64,000 nucleotides of DNA from contig NZ_CP011774.1 in NCBI RefSeq assembly GCF_001412535.1, positions 3,308,993 through 3,372,992 on the forward strand, given 5' to 3'. The notes under the pieces were generated by a model. That model had not been told where the DNA came from and did no database searches. It was given only the letters and a program-made list of their open reading frames with translations. The translations under genes were made by a program, and so were the position numbers. Each line of letters begins with the position of its first letter. Position 1 is the stretch's first letter. Below, piece after piece: positions 1 to 7,695 of this stretch. Source of the DNA: Limnohabitans sp. 63ED37-2 (lineage in GTDB: Bacteria > Pseudomonadota > Gammaproteobacteria > Burkholderiales > Burkholderiaceae_C).

Positions 1-59
1 GCGCGGGCGTAATCAGAACAGATGATGGCCGCGTGGTGAATGCGAAGCAGGGCTGGCAT
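1..59 (-). CDS. VOC-family (glyoxalase-like) protein, N-terminal fragment
   Basis: Only the first 19 codons lie in the window; the gene runs off the left edge. The minus-strand ATG is at 57-59 and the peptide includes HHAAIICSDYAR. This matches the first beta strand of vicinal-oxygen-chelate proteins of the YaeR/GloA2 type, where an early His is a metal ligand and a D-Y-x-x-S/A motif precedes the first helix. Members bind a divalent metal and act as lyases, isomerases or dioxygenases, so no substrate can be named. The gene is divergent from the HAD phosphatase. The call rests on a short stretch and is tentative. Confidence 0.5.
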   Translation of the reverse strand, partial: MPALLRIHHAAIICSDYAR

Positions 60-111
60 GGTGTGTGGGCAGTGGCTGAAGGTCTGTAGTGTGCCTTGAC
101 GCGATGGCTTT

Positions 112-771
112 ATGATCAACCGCATGAACTTTGAAGCCATTTTGTTCGATTGCGACGGCGTGCTGGTGGACAGCGAAGCCATCACCTGCGGCGTGCTGCG
201 CGACATGTTTGAAGAACAGGGCTGGTGCATGACGCTGGTCGAGTGCATGCAGCGCTTTGTGGGCCACACCGTCAAAAGCCAGCGCAGCACCATCGAGGCG
301 CACACCGGTCAGCCACTCACCGATGCGTGGCTGGAACAGTTTTATGCCCGGCGCAACGAGCGTTTGACCCAAAGCATCACCGCCATCGACGGCGTGCACG
401 ACGCGGTGGCGCATTTGCATGACCATTGCCAGGGCCGCATCGCTGTGGCTTCGGGCGCAGACCGTTTCAAGGTCGAGATGATGCTCAAGCAAGTGGGCCT
501 GATCCACTTTTTTGAAGGCCGCATTTTCAGTGGCCACGAGATGCCGCGCAGCAAGCCGCACCCCGATGTGTACCTGGCCGCCGCTGCGCATTTGCAAGTG
601 GACCCGGCGCGTTGCTTGGTGGTCGAAGACACCACCGTGGGCATCACGGCGGGCGTGGCTGCCGGGGCCACGGTGTGGGCTTATGCCGCGCCGCCCGCTC
701 AGCATGCTCCGCTTTTGCAGGCAGGCGCGCAGCGGGTGTTCACCGGCATGCACGACTTGCGGCTGGCGTGA
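112..771 (+). CDS. HAD-superfamily phosphatase (YieH/Gph-like, subfamily IA)
   Basis: A 219-residue haloacid-dehalogenase-fold hydrolase that probably removes phosphate from a small phosphorylated metabolite in the cytoplasm. Motif I is FDCDGVLVDSE near residues 12-22, with the nucleophile Asp and the +2 acid/base Asp. A helical cap follows, then motif II (VASGA), the motif III lysine (SKPHPDVY) and motif IV (VVEDTTVGI). Length and cap placement fit the subfamily that includes 6-phosphogluconate and sugar-phosphate phosphatases. An alternative start at 124 (MNFEAIL) aligns better with family N-termini. No Shine-Dalgarno sequence separates the two starts. Substrate unknown. Confidence 0.85.
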   Translation: MINRMNFEAILFDCDGVLVDSEAITCGVLRDMFEEQGWCMTLVECMQRFVGHTVKSQRSTIEAHTGQPLTDAWLEQFYARRNERLTQSITAIDGVHDAVAHLHDHCQGRIAVASGADRFKVEMMLKQVGLIHFFEGRIFSGHEMPRSKPHPDVYLAAAAHLQVDPARCLVVEDTTVGITAGVAAGATVWAYAAPPAQHAPLLQAGAQRVFTGMHDLRLA

Positions 772-793
772 ATCCGGCATCGGCAGATGCCTT

Positions 794-1849
794 TTAAGTG
801 GGCTTGGCCAGCCTGAATTCTTCGGGCGTTCGGCCGGTCCAGCCTTTGAAGGCCCGCATGAAACTCTTCTCGTTCTGAAAACCCACCTCGGCCGCAATCT
901 GTTTGATGGGGCGCTGCGTGCGCAGGAGCAAATCGGCGGCCATCTCGCGGCGCACGCTGTCTTTGAGTTGTTGCAGGCTGGCACCTTCTTCTTTGAGTTG
1001 TCGATGCAGGGTTCGGGGCGAGAGGTTGAGCCAGGCGGCCAAGTCGTCGGCGTTGCGGCTGTGTTCGGGGTGTTCGGCCAGGGTTTGGCGCACTTTTTCG
1101 ACCAGTAGTCGGTCGCGTCGGTAAGGTCGCACCGTGAGCAGCAGGGCGCGTTGCAGCATGCTTTGCAGTGCGGCTTCGTCGCGGCGCAGGGGCAGCTGCA
1201 AGTAGCCCGCATCAAAGCTCAGGCGGCTGTGCGGGGCCTTGAATTGGCAGGGGCCATCAAACAGAACGCCATAGCGCTCAGCATGGGGCGGCGGCGCAAA
1301 GTGCAGCGCGGTGGCGCTCAGCGGGATGCGTGAATCGGTCAGCCAGCAGGCCACACCCAGCGCATTGCGCAGCACCGACACGGTGCAAAACTCGCGCAGG
1401 TCTTGCAGGTCGTGGGTTTCGTGCAGTTCGATGTGGGCCAGGCCTTCGGATGTGCTCAGGTTCAGGCGGATGTCGTCCGTCAACAGGTTGTGGTGGCGGC
1501 ACCAGCGGCTCAGGGCCACGCCCAAGGTGGGCGCGGTCAGGGAGGCGCGCACCAGCATGCCGTAGCTGCCCCAGGGCAGGCGGCGGCGAAACCAGCCCAA
1601 CGCTTCGTCGTCCAGTTCGCGCATGGCGGTGGCCGAGAGCCATTCCATTTGCAAAGCGGTGATGCGTGAGGCCGTTTGTTGAAATTGTTTTGGCGCAATT
1701 TGTGCCGCACTCAGTGTTGGCCAAGGGTCCAGGCCACGCTGGGTGTAGGCGCTGGCAATCGCCCGAACAAAGGCCATGGGCGTCTCGGCCCGGCCGTGGC
1801 TGTCGGGGCTGGGGAGGGGGCGGCTGGTCTGGGGCATGGCGGTGTCCAT
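794..1849 (-). CDS. AraC-family transcriptional regulator
   Basis: About 351 residues from the chosen ATG at 1849; in-frame starts exist at 1837 and, less likely, 1930. The N-terminal two thirds resemble the arabinose-binding-like domain of OruR/ArgR-type AraC proteins (segment ALGWFRRRLPWGSYGML). The C-terminal 100 residues are a typical double helix-turn-helix ending in IKQIAAEVGFQNEKSFMRAF and a W-x-G-x-T-P-xx-FR tail. It is transcribed away from the methylcrotonoyl-CoA carboxylase gene, with about 130 bp between them. That position suggests, but does not prove, control of the leucine-degradation genes. The effector is unknown. Confidence 0.85.
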   Translation of the reverse strand: MDTAMPQTSRPLPSPDSHGRAETPMAFVRAIASAYTQRGLDPWPTLSAAQIAPKQFQQTASRITALQMEWLSATAMRELDDEALGWFRRRLPWGSYGMLVRASLTAPTLGVALSRWCRHHNLLTDDIRLNLSTSEGLAHIELHETHDLQDLREFCTVSVLRNALGVACWLTDSRIPLSATALHFAPPPHAERYGVLFDGPCQFKAPHSRLSFDAGYLQLPLRRDEAALQSMLQRALLLTVRPYRRDRLLVEKVRQTLAEHPEHSRNADDLAAWLNLSPRTLHRQLKEEGASLQQLKDSVRREMAADLLLRTQRPIKQIAAEVGFQNEKSFMRAFKGWTGRTPEEFRLAKPT

Positions 1850-1868
1850 TGTGGCATCGAATGTGGCA
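1850..1868. promoter_or_regulatory. Direct repeat between araC-type gene and mccB, possible operator
   Basis: TGTGGCA occurs at 1850-1856 and again at 1862-1868, a 12-bp period in the same orientation. AraC-type activators usually bind direct repeats spaced by whole helical turns, so this could be an operator for the divergent promoters. It touches the chosen start of the regulator, and seven bases repeated once is weak evidence. Confidence 0.25.
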
Positions 1869-1983
1869 CGATTTGCAACCCATTTGACACCCCGCACAGG
1901 CCTTGCTGCCTTTAAGCTGGCAGGCATCACACCCTTGACGCACCCAGGGCTTTGCCCCGGGGTGCCCGCTTCTAGGAATCACC

Positions 1984-3591
1984 ATGACCGTTTTGCATTC
2001 CCAACTGAACCCGCGTTCTGCCGATTTTCAGCACAACGCTGCCGCCATGCGTGGCCTGGTCGATGACCTGCGTGCCCACCTGGAGCGTGTGGCCCAAGGT
2101 GGTGGCGAAGCCGCCCGCGCCAAGCACACCGCCCGGGGCAAGTTGCTGCCGCGTGACCGCGTGCAGATGCTGCTCGACCCCGGCACACCTTTCCTCGAAG
2201 TCGCACCACTGGCTGCGCTCAACATGTACAACAACGACGCGCCCAGCTCGGGCGTGATCGTGGGCATTGGCCGCGTGAGCGGGGTGGACTGCATGATCGT
2301 GTGCAACGACGCCACGGTGAAGGGCGGCACTTATTACCCGATGACGGTGAAAAAGCATTTGCGTGCACAAGAGATTGCGCAGCAAAACCACCTGCCTTGT
2401 ATTTATCTGGTGGACTCGGGCGGCGCCAACCTGCCCAACCAGGACGAGGTCTTTCCTGATCGCGACCACTTCGGCCGCATCTTCTTCAACCAGGCCAACA
2501 TGAGCGCGCAAGGCATTGCGCAGATCGCCGTCGTCATGGGCTCGTGTACGGCGGGCGGTGCGTATGTGCCCGCCATGAGTGACGAGACCATCATCGTCAA
2601 GAACCAGGGCACCATCTTCTTGGGCGGCCCACCGCTGGTCAAAGCTGCCACGGGCGAGGTGGTGAGTGCCGAAGATTTGGGCGGTGGCGATGTGCACACG
2701 CGCCTGAGTGGCGTGGCCGATCACTTGGCGCAAAACGATGTGCACGCGCTGGCGCTGGCGCGTCAGGCCGTGAAAAACCTGAACGCGCAAAAGGCCCCCA
2801 ACATCACCACACACGCGCCCGTGCCCCCGAAGTTCGACGCGCAAGAGTTGTATGGCGTGATCCCGACCGACACCCGCAAGCCTTTTGACGTGCGCGAAAT
2901 CATCGCCCGCATTGTCGATGGCTCCGAGTTCGACGAATTCAAATCGCGCTTTGGCACCACCTTGATTTGTGGCTTCGCCCGCATCGAGGGCATGCCGGTG
3001 GGCATCATTGCCAACAACGGCATTTTGTTCAGCGAGTCGGCGCTCAAAGGTGCGCACTTCATCGAGCTGTGCTGCCAGCGCAAGATCCCGCTGGTGTTTT
3101 TGCAGAACATCACCGGCTTCATGGTCGGCCGTAAATACGAAAACGAAGGCATCGCCCGCAACGGTGCCAAGATGGTCACGGCCGTGGCCACCGCAGCTGT
3201 TCCCAAGTTCACCATCATCATCGGCGGCAGCTTTGGCGCAGGCAACTACGGCATGTGTGGCCGCGCCTACAGCCCCCGCTTTTTGTGGATGTGGCCCAAC
3301 GCCCGCATCAGTGTCATGGGCGGCGAGCAAGCGGCCAGCGTCTTGGCCACCGTCAAACGCGACGGCATCGAGGGCAAGGGCGGCCAGTGGAGCATGGAAG
3401 AAGAAGAGGCCTTCAAGGCCCCGATCAAGCAGCAATACGAAGACCAGGGCCACCCTTACTACGCCACCGCCCGCATCTGGGACGACGGCATCATCGACCC
3501 GGCCGACACCCGCCGCGTGCTGGCGCTGGGCTTGAGCGCATCACTGAATGCGCCGATTCCCGAGACGAAATTTGGACTTTTTCGCATGTGA
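1984..3591 (+). CDS. liuB: Methylcrotonoyl-CoA carboxylase, carboxyltransferase (beta) subunit
   Basis: Transfers the carboxyl group from carboxybiotin to 3-methylcrotonyl-CoA, giving 3-methylglutaconyl-CoA, in leucine/isovalerate catabolism. At 535 residues it has the usual family length, with two crotonase-fold carboxyltransferase halves. Supporting segments are DSGGANLPNQDEVFPD, the glycine-rich oxyanion region GSCTAGGAYVPAMSDE, FLGGPPLVKAATGE, and in the C-terminal half FLQNITGFMVGRKYE and GGSFGAGNYGMCGRAY. The biotin subunit lies downstream at 5674-7683 as part of the same plus-strand run. Acyl-CoA carboxylases of other specificity (geranyl-CoA) are close relatives, but the adjacent hydratase and HMG-CoA lyase favour the leucine pathway. 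Confidence 0.93.
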   Translation: MTVLHSQLNPRSADFQHNAAAMRGLVDDLRAHLERVAQGGGEAARAKHTARGKLLPRDRVQMLLDPGTPFLEVAPLAALNMYNNDAPSSGVIVGIGRVSGVDCMIVCNDATVKGGTYYPMTVKKHLRAQEIAQQNHLPCIYLVDSGGANLPNQDEVFPDRDHFGRIFFNQANMSAQGIAQIAVVMGSCTAGGAYVPAMSDETIIVKNQGTIFLGGPPLVKAATGEVVSAEDLGGGDVHTRLSGVADHLAQNDVHALALARQAVKNLNAQKAPNITTHAPVPPKFDAQELYGVIPTDTRKPFDVREIIARIVDGSEFDEFKSRFGTTLICGFARIEGMPVGIIANNGILFSESALKGAHFIELCCQRKIPLVFLQNITGFMVGRKYENEGIARNGAKMVTAVATAAVPKFTIIIGGSFGAGNYGMCGRAYSPRFLWMWPNARISVMGGEQAASVLATVKRDGIEGKGGQWSMEEEEAFKAPIKQQYEDQGHPYYATARIWDDGIIDPADTRRVLALGLSASLNAPIPETKFGLFRM

Positions 3592-3620
3592 TGTGTATGA
3601 TTTTATAAATTCATACACAT
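3591..3620. promoter_or_regulatory. Perfect 10-bp inverted repeat, likely VapBC operator
   Basis: ATGTGTATGA at 3591-3600 is mirrored by TCATACACAT at 3611-3620 around a ten-base AT-only spacer (3601-3610). It begins in the stop codon of the carboxylase gene and ends 15 bp before the vapB start. VapB ribbon-helix-helix antitoxins typically repress their own operon by binding such palindromes. The AT-rich spacer could hold a -10 box. The module therefore seems to have its own promoter inside the liu run. Confidence 0.6.
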
Positions 3621-3635
3621 TGATGGGCTGGGATC

Positions 3636-3962
3636 ATGCGAACAAACATTGAAATTGACGACGACTTGATGGCTGCAGCCATGGCTGCGGGCGGCTTCAA
3701 GACCAAAAAGGAAGCGGTTGAAGAGGGCTTGCGCCTGGTTCGTCGCCGGCAGATCTACAACGGTTTGTTGGCTTTGCGTGGCAAGTTGCAATGGGATGAC
3801 TCAGACGTCGCTTGGGCACAGGCGCGCACGCCAGAGGCCTCGGCCATGGCCGTCCAAGAACCCCAGGGCGCGTACAAGGTGAAACCCAAGCCTGCAGACA
3901 AGACCGAACGCTCGGCAAAAGCTAAAAAACAGGCCGCTGCAAAACGGAGCAAGGCACCATGA
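3636..3962 (+). CDS. vapB: VapB-family type II antitoxin with Lys/Ala-rich tail
   Basis: Residues 1-35 (MRTNIEIDDDLMAAAMAAGG, then TKKEAVEEGLRLVRRR) are a ribbon-helix-helix DNA-binding domain of the VapB/DUF2191 kind. The following roughly 35 residues carry the WDDSD segment expected to bind and block the toxin. It should neutralise the adjacent PIN-domain toxin and repress the operon. At 108 residues it is longer than typical VapB proteins (about 65-85). The extra is a basic tail (about residues 75-108) rich in Lys, Ala and Pro. Its ATGA overlaps the vapC start, as in translationally coupled toxin-antitoxin pairs. Confidence 0.85.
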   Translation: MRTNIEIDDDLMAAAMAAGGFKTKKEAVEEGLRLVRRRQIYNGLLALRGKLQWDDSDVAWAQARTPEASAMAVQEPQGAYKVKPKPADKTERSAKAKKQAAAKRSKAP

Positions 3963-4360
3963 TCTTGGTGGATTCGAGCGTCTGGATCGACTTCTTCCGT
4001 GATGGGCGAAGTGCGCAAAGCCATACCTTGGTCCGTTGCCTGGGTGATTCCAGTGTGGAGGTCGGCATGGCCGATCTGGTGCTGTTCGAGGTCATGCGTG
4101 GGTTTCGCGAAGGGGCCTTGATGCGCGATGCCCAAAACCTCATGAGCGCATTGCCGCAGGTGGAAATCGGGGGCATAGCGCCTGTGTTGAAGGCGGCGGA
4201 GCGTTATAGGCAATTGCGCAGCCAGGGCCGCACCGTACGCAGCCCCATCGACGTGCTACTGGCCAGCTACTGCATGACGCACGGCCACGCGCTGCTGCAC
4301 CGTGACGCCGATTTTGAATCGCTCAAAACTTTGGGAGGGCTGGAGACATGGCCACAATGA
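3959..4360 (+). CDS. vapC: VapC-family PIN-domain toxin ribonuclease
   Basis: A 133-residue PIN-domain protein expected to cleave RNA (often tRNA or the rRNA sarcin-ricin loop) using acidic residues that hold Mg2+. Visible acids are Asp5 in MILVDSSVWIDFF, Glu44 in VLFEVMRG, Asp98 in SPIDVLLA, and Asp116/Asp118 in HRDADF. The set is complete, so the toxin looks catalytically intact. The start overlaps the antitoxin stop by four bases. Its end overlaps the DinB-like gene, tying the toxin-antitoxin pair into the surrounding catabolic run. Confidence 0.88.
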   Translation: MILVDSSVWIDFFRDGRSAQSHTLVRCLGDSSVEVGMADLVLFEVMRGFREGALMRDAQNLMSALPQVEIGGIAPVLKAAERYRQLRSQGRTVRSPIDVLLASYCMTHGHALLHRDADFESLKTLGGLETWPQ

Positions 4361-4884
4361 ACACTTCATCGACTTGGCATGCCCATTTCAGCGGTCAAGC
4401 CCGTTATCACGTCTGGGCCACACACCGCTTGCTTGAAGCGGTCTCGCGTGTGTCCGATGCAGAGTATCGGCGCGACGTGGGCCTCTTCTTCAAAAGCATC
4501 CACGGCACGCTGAACCACATGCTTGTGGCCGAACACCTGCTGTGGTATCCGCGTTTTGCCAAAGGCACATCTCCCGTTCTGGCGCTGGACACCGAGGTTG
4601 AACCCCACCGCGAACGCTTGGCGCAGGCTCTCAAAGGTGGGTCTGCCAACTGGACGCCCCTGATCGCGAGCTGGAGTGCCGAGCGTTTTGACGGCCAGCT
4701 GGACTACCGGACCAGCAAGGGCGATCCCCTGTCCTTGCCGTTTACACCCACCTTGGCGCACGTGTTCAACCACGCCACCCACCACCGTGGCCAGATTACC
4801 GCTGCACTGACGGCCATGGGCCAGCCTTGCCCCGAGCTGGACATGGTGTATTTCCTTTTGGCAGAACAGGCGCCCAAAGCATGA
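4348..4884 (+). CDS. DinB/YfiT-family four-helix metalloprotein
   Basis: 178 residues with the DinB-like four-helix bundle pattern: a helix starting HFSGQARYHVWATHRLLEAV, a His in GTLNHMLVAEH (about residue 57), and the C-terminal HATHHRGQ that supplies the other metal-binding histidines. DinB-fold proteins include thiol transferases and many of unknown role; nothing here fixes a substrate. The start at 4348 has GGGAGG nine bases upstream; 4357 is an alternative that overlaps the vapC stop as ATGA. The stop overlaps the hydratase ATG at 4881, so translation is probably coupled. Confidence 0.82.
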   Translation: MATMNTSSTWHAHFSGQARYHVWATHRLLEAVSRVSDAEYRRDVGLFFKSIHGTLNHMLVAEHLLWYPRFAKGTSPVLALDTEVEPHRERLAQALKGGSANWTPLIASWSAERFDGQLDYRTSKGDPLSLPFTPTLAHVFNHATHHRGQITAALTAMGQPCPELDMVYFLLAEQAPKA

Positions 4885-5663
4885 CAACAGCACTGAAAAT
4901 CTCGACCCAAGGCGGCGTGCACACGATCACGCTGTCGCGCCCCGATGTGCGCAACGCCTTCAACGACGAAGTCATTGCCGAGCTGAAAAACGCTTTCCTG
5001 GCAGTGGCCCAAGACAGCGCCGTGCGCTGTGTGGTGCTGGCCGCCGAAGGGCCTGCTTTTTGCGCAGGGGCAGACCTGAACTGGATGCGCCGCATGGCCG
5101 ACTACACCCGGGACGAAAACCTGGCCGACGCGGGCGAGCTGGCCGCCATGCTGCGTGCGATTTATGAATGCCCCCAGCCCACCATCGCCCGCGTTCAAGG
5201 CGATGTGTACGCCGGCGGCATGGGTCTGGTGGCGGCCTGCGACATGGCGGTGAGTGTGAACACAGCGAACTATTGCCTGAGCGAGGTCAAGCTCGGCCTG
5301 ATCCCCGCCACCATCAGCCCCTATGTGATCCGTGCCATGGGCGCGCGTGCGGCGCACCGCTACTTTTTGACGGCCGAGCGCTTTGGCGCGGCCGAGGCGC
5401 ACTGTATCGGCTTGGTGCACGAGGTGGTGACAGCCGATGCGCTGGACGCCAAAGTGGCCGAGCTGACCCAAGCGCTGGTGAGCGCCAGCCCCAATGCCGT
5501 GCGCGCTTGCAAAAAGCTGGTGCAAGACGTAGCCGAACGCGAGATCAACGATGCGCTGGTGGCGCAAACGGTGGCGGGCATTGCCGACATCCGCGCCAGC
5601 AGCGAAGGCAAAGAGGGCGTGCAGTCCTTTTTGCAAAAACGAAAACCCAACTGGTTGGTTTGA
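4881..5663 (+). CDS. liuC: Enoyl-CoA hydratase family, probable methylglutaconyl-CoA hydratase
   Basis: 260 residues from the ATG at 4881, which overlaps the preceding stop (ATGA). Crotonase fold: the substrate-binding segment GPAFCAGADLNWMRRMA forms the first oxyanion contact, and GDVYAGGMGLVAACDMAV is typical of the methylglutaconyl-CoA hydratase branch. It is expected to hydrate 3-methylglutaconyl-CoA to HMG-CoA, linking the carboxylase to HMG-CoA lyase, both encoded in this run. Crotonase family substrate calls by sequence alone are risky, but the neighbours on both sides strongly support this one. Confidence 0.9.
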   Translation: MTTALKISTQGGVHTITLSRPDVRNAFNDEVIAELKNAFLAVAQDSAVRCVVLAAEGPAFCAGADLNWMRRMADYTRDENLADAGELAAMLRAIYECPQPTIARVQGDVYAGGMGLVAACDMAVSVNTANYCLSEVKLGLIPATISPYVIRAMGARAAHRYFLTAERFGAAEAHCIGLVHEVVTADALDAKVAELTQALVSASPNAVRACKKLVQDVAEREINDALVAQTVAGIADIRASSEGKEGVQSFLQKRKPNWLV

Positions 5664-5673
5664 GGAAAAAAAC

Positions 5674-7683
5674 ATGTTCAAAAAAATCCTGATCGCCAAC
5701 CGTGGCGAAATCGCCTGCCGAGTGGCCGCTACTGCGCGCCGCATGGGCATCCAGACTGTGGCCGTGTATTCGGACGCCGACGCCGGAGCCAAGCATGTGC
5801 AAGCGTGTGATGAGGCCGTGCATGTGGGCGGCTCAGCGCCCAAAGACAGCTACCTGCGCTGGGAGCGCATTTTGCAAGCCGCCAAAGACAAGGGTGCTGA
5901 GGCCGTGCACCCCGGTTATGGCTTTTTGAGCGAGAACGAAGACTTTGCCAAGGCCTGCGCTGCCGCTGGTTTGGTGTTCATCGGCCCGCCCGCTTCGGCG
6001 ATCTTGGCGATGGGCCTCAAGGCCGAGTCCAAGCGTTTGATGGAAGCCGCCGGTGTGCCGCTGGTGCCCGGTTACCACGGCGCTGACCAAGACCCAGCGC
6101 TGCTGCAACGCGAAGCCGATCGCATCGGTTATCCGGCCCTCATCAAAGCCAGCGCAGGCGGTGGCGGCAAAGGCATGCGGGTGGTCGAAAAATCGGAAGA
6201 CTTTGCCGCAGCCCTTGCCAGTTGCCAGCGTGAAGCCATCAACAGCTTTGGCAGCGATGCGGTGCTGATCGAAAAGTATGTGCAGCGCCCACGCCACATC
6301 GAAATCCAGGTCTTTGGCGACACCCAAGGCAACTGTGTGTACCTGTTTGAGCGGGACTGCTCGGTGCAGCGCCGCCACCAAAAGGTTCTCGAAGAAGCCC
6401 CAGCCCCCGGCATGACCGAAGCCCTGCGTGCACAAATGGGCGCGGCCGCTGTGGCGGCTGCCAAAGCGGTGAACTATGTGGGCGCGGGTACGGTGGAATT
6501 CATCGTCGAGCAAACCGCCTACGACCAGCCCGAATCCATGAAGTTCTTCTTCATGGAAATGAATACCCGCCTGCAGGTGGAGCACCCGGTGACCGAGGCC
6601 ATCACCGGCCTGGATTTGGTCGAGTGGCAGTTGCGCGTGGCCAGCGGCGAGCCGCTGCCTTTGCGTCAGGACCAGCTGCGCATCCAGGGTCATGCGATTG
6701 AGGCGCGCATTTGCGCCGAGAATCCCGACAACAACTTCTTGCCCGCCACCGGCACCTTGCAGGTGTACCGCAAGCCGCAAGCCAGCAGCTTTGAAAGAAG
6801 CATGGTGCGCATCGACGACGGCGTGCGCGAGGGCGACACCATCAGCCCGTTTTACGATTCGATGGTGGCCAAGCTGATCGTGCATGGCGACACCCGCGAG
6901 CAAGCTCTGGCGCGTTTGGACACGGCTTTGGCACAAACCCACATCGTGGGCCTGAACACCAACGTGCAGTTCTTGCGGCATGTGGTGCGCAGCGAGGCGT
7001 TTGCCACCGCCAAGCTCGACACCGCACTCATCCAGCGCGAAGCCGCTGTGCTGTTCAAACAAGAAACCGTGGGCTTAGCCGCAGCCGTGGCCGCCGTGGT
7101 GGCCCACACCCTGCACGCCGAAAAAGCCCTGCAGGGCGCAGACCCCTTCAGCCGCCGCGATGGCTGGCAGTCGCACGGGCTGGCGCAGCGCCGATTTGAG
7201 TTTGTCTGGCAAGACCAGCCGCGCTCGGCCCGTCTGAACTATTTGCACGACGGCGCTGTGAGCCTGTCGCTGGAAGGCGATGACGCCAGCGCTGGCGTCT
7301 TGACATTTACCGCCCATGGCGCAGGCCTGTGGGTGCAGTGGGGCAGCGCCCCACGATGCTTCACCCAGCTCGACTGGCAAGGCGAAATCGCGCACCTCTT
7401 CATGCCCCAGGGCGCGACCCGCATCACCGTGCTGGACCCGCTGGCCCACGCGGGCGAATCCGCGCAAGAAGGCGGCCGCCTCACAGCCCCCATGCCCGGC
7501 AAGGTGGTGTCGTTTGCGGTTAAGGTGGGCGACAAGGTCAAAGCGGGTCAGCCTCTGGCCGTGATGGAAGCCATGAAAATGGAGCACACCATCAGCGCAC
7601 CCAAAGACGGCACCGTGGTCGAATTGCTCTATGCCCCGGGCGACCAAGTCGCCGACGGGGCAGAGCTGCTCAAGCTGGGCTGA
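5674..7683 (+). CDS. liuD: Methylcrotonoyl-CoA carboxylase, biotin-containing (alpha) subunit
   Basis: 669 residues from ATG 5674, preceded by TGAGGAAA at a good distance. The N-terminal 450 residues are a biotin carboxylase (MFKKILIANRGEIACRV; ATP-grasp loop GGGGKGMRVV; catalytic segment EMNTRLQVEHPVTE). The C-terminal domain carries the biotinyl site AMKM, with Lys635 as the modified residue, near the end of the protein as in acetyl/propionyl-type alpha chains. It carboxylates its biotin with ATP and bicarbonate and works with the beta subunit at 1984-3591. The four genes between the two subunits are an unusual separation. Confidence 0.94.
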   Translation: MFKKILIANRGEIACRVAATARRMGIQTVAVYSDADAGAKHVQACDEAVHVGGSAPKDSYLRWERILQAAKDKGAEAVHPGYGFLSENEDFAKACAAAGLVFIGPPASAILAMGLKAESKRLMEAAGVPLVPGYHGADQDPALLQREADRIGYPALIKASAGGGGKGMRVVEKSEDFAAALASCQREAINSFGSDAVLIEKYVQRPRHIEIQVFGDTQGNCVYLFERDCSVQRRHQKVLEEAPAPGMTEALRAQMGAAAVAAAKAVNYVGAGTVEFIVEQTAYDQPESMKFFFMEMNTRLQVEHPVTEAITGLDLVEWQLRVASGEPLPLRQDQLRIQGHAIEARICAENPDNNFLPATGTLQVYRKPQASSFERSMVRIDDGVREGDTISPFYDSMVAKLIVHGDTREQALARLDTALAQTHIVGLNTNVQFLRHVVRSEAFATAKLDTALIQREAAVLFKQETVGLAAAVAAVVAHTLHAEKALQGADPFSRRDGWQSHGLAQRRFEFVWQDQPRSARLNYLHDGAVSLSLEGDDASAGVLTFTAHGAGLWVQWGSAPRCFTQLDWQGEIAHLFMPQGATRITVLDPLAHAGESAQEGGRLTAPMPGKVVSFAVKVGDKVKAGQPLAVMEAMKMEHTISAPKDGTVVELLYAPGDQVADGAELLKLG

Positions 7684-7695
7684 CAAAATCGGCCC

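Noticed and set aside
1972..3453. Long antisense open frame opposite the carboxylase gene
   Set aside because: A by-product of high GC at third codon positions; the translated sequence is His/Arg/Gly-rich without any family pattern, while the plus strand encodes a complete known enzyme.
5833..7062. Antisense frame opposite the biotin subunit
   Set aside because: Same reason: the biotin carboxylase motifs are on the plus strand and the antisense product matches nothing.
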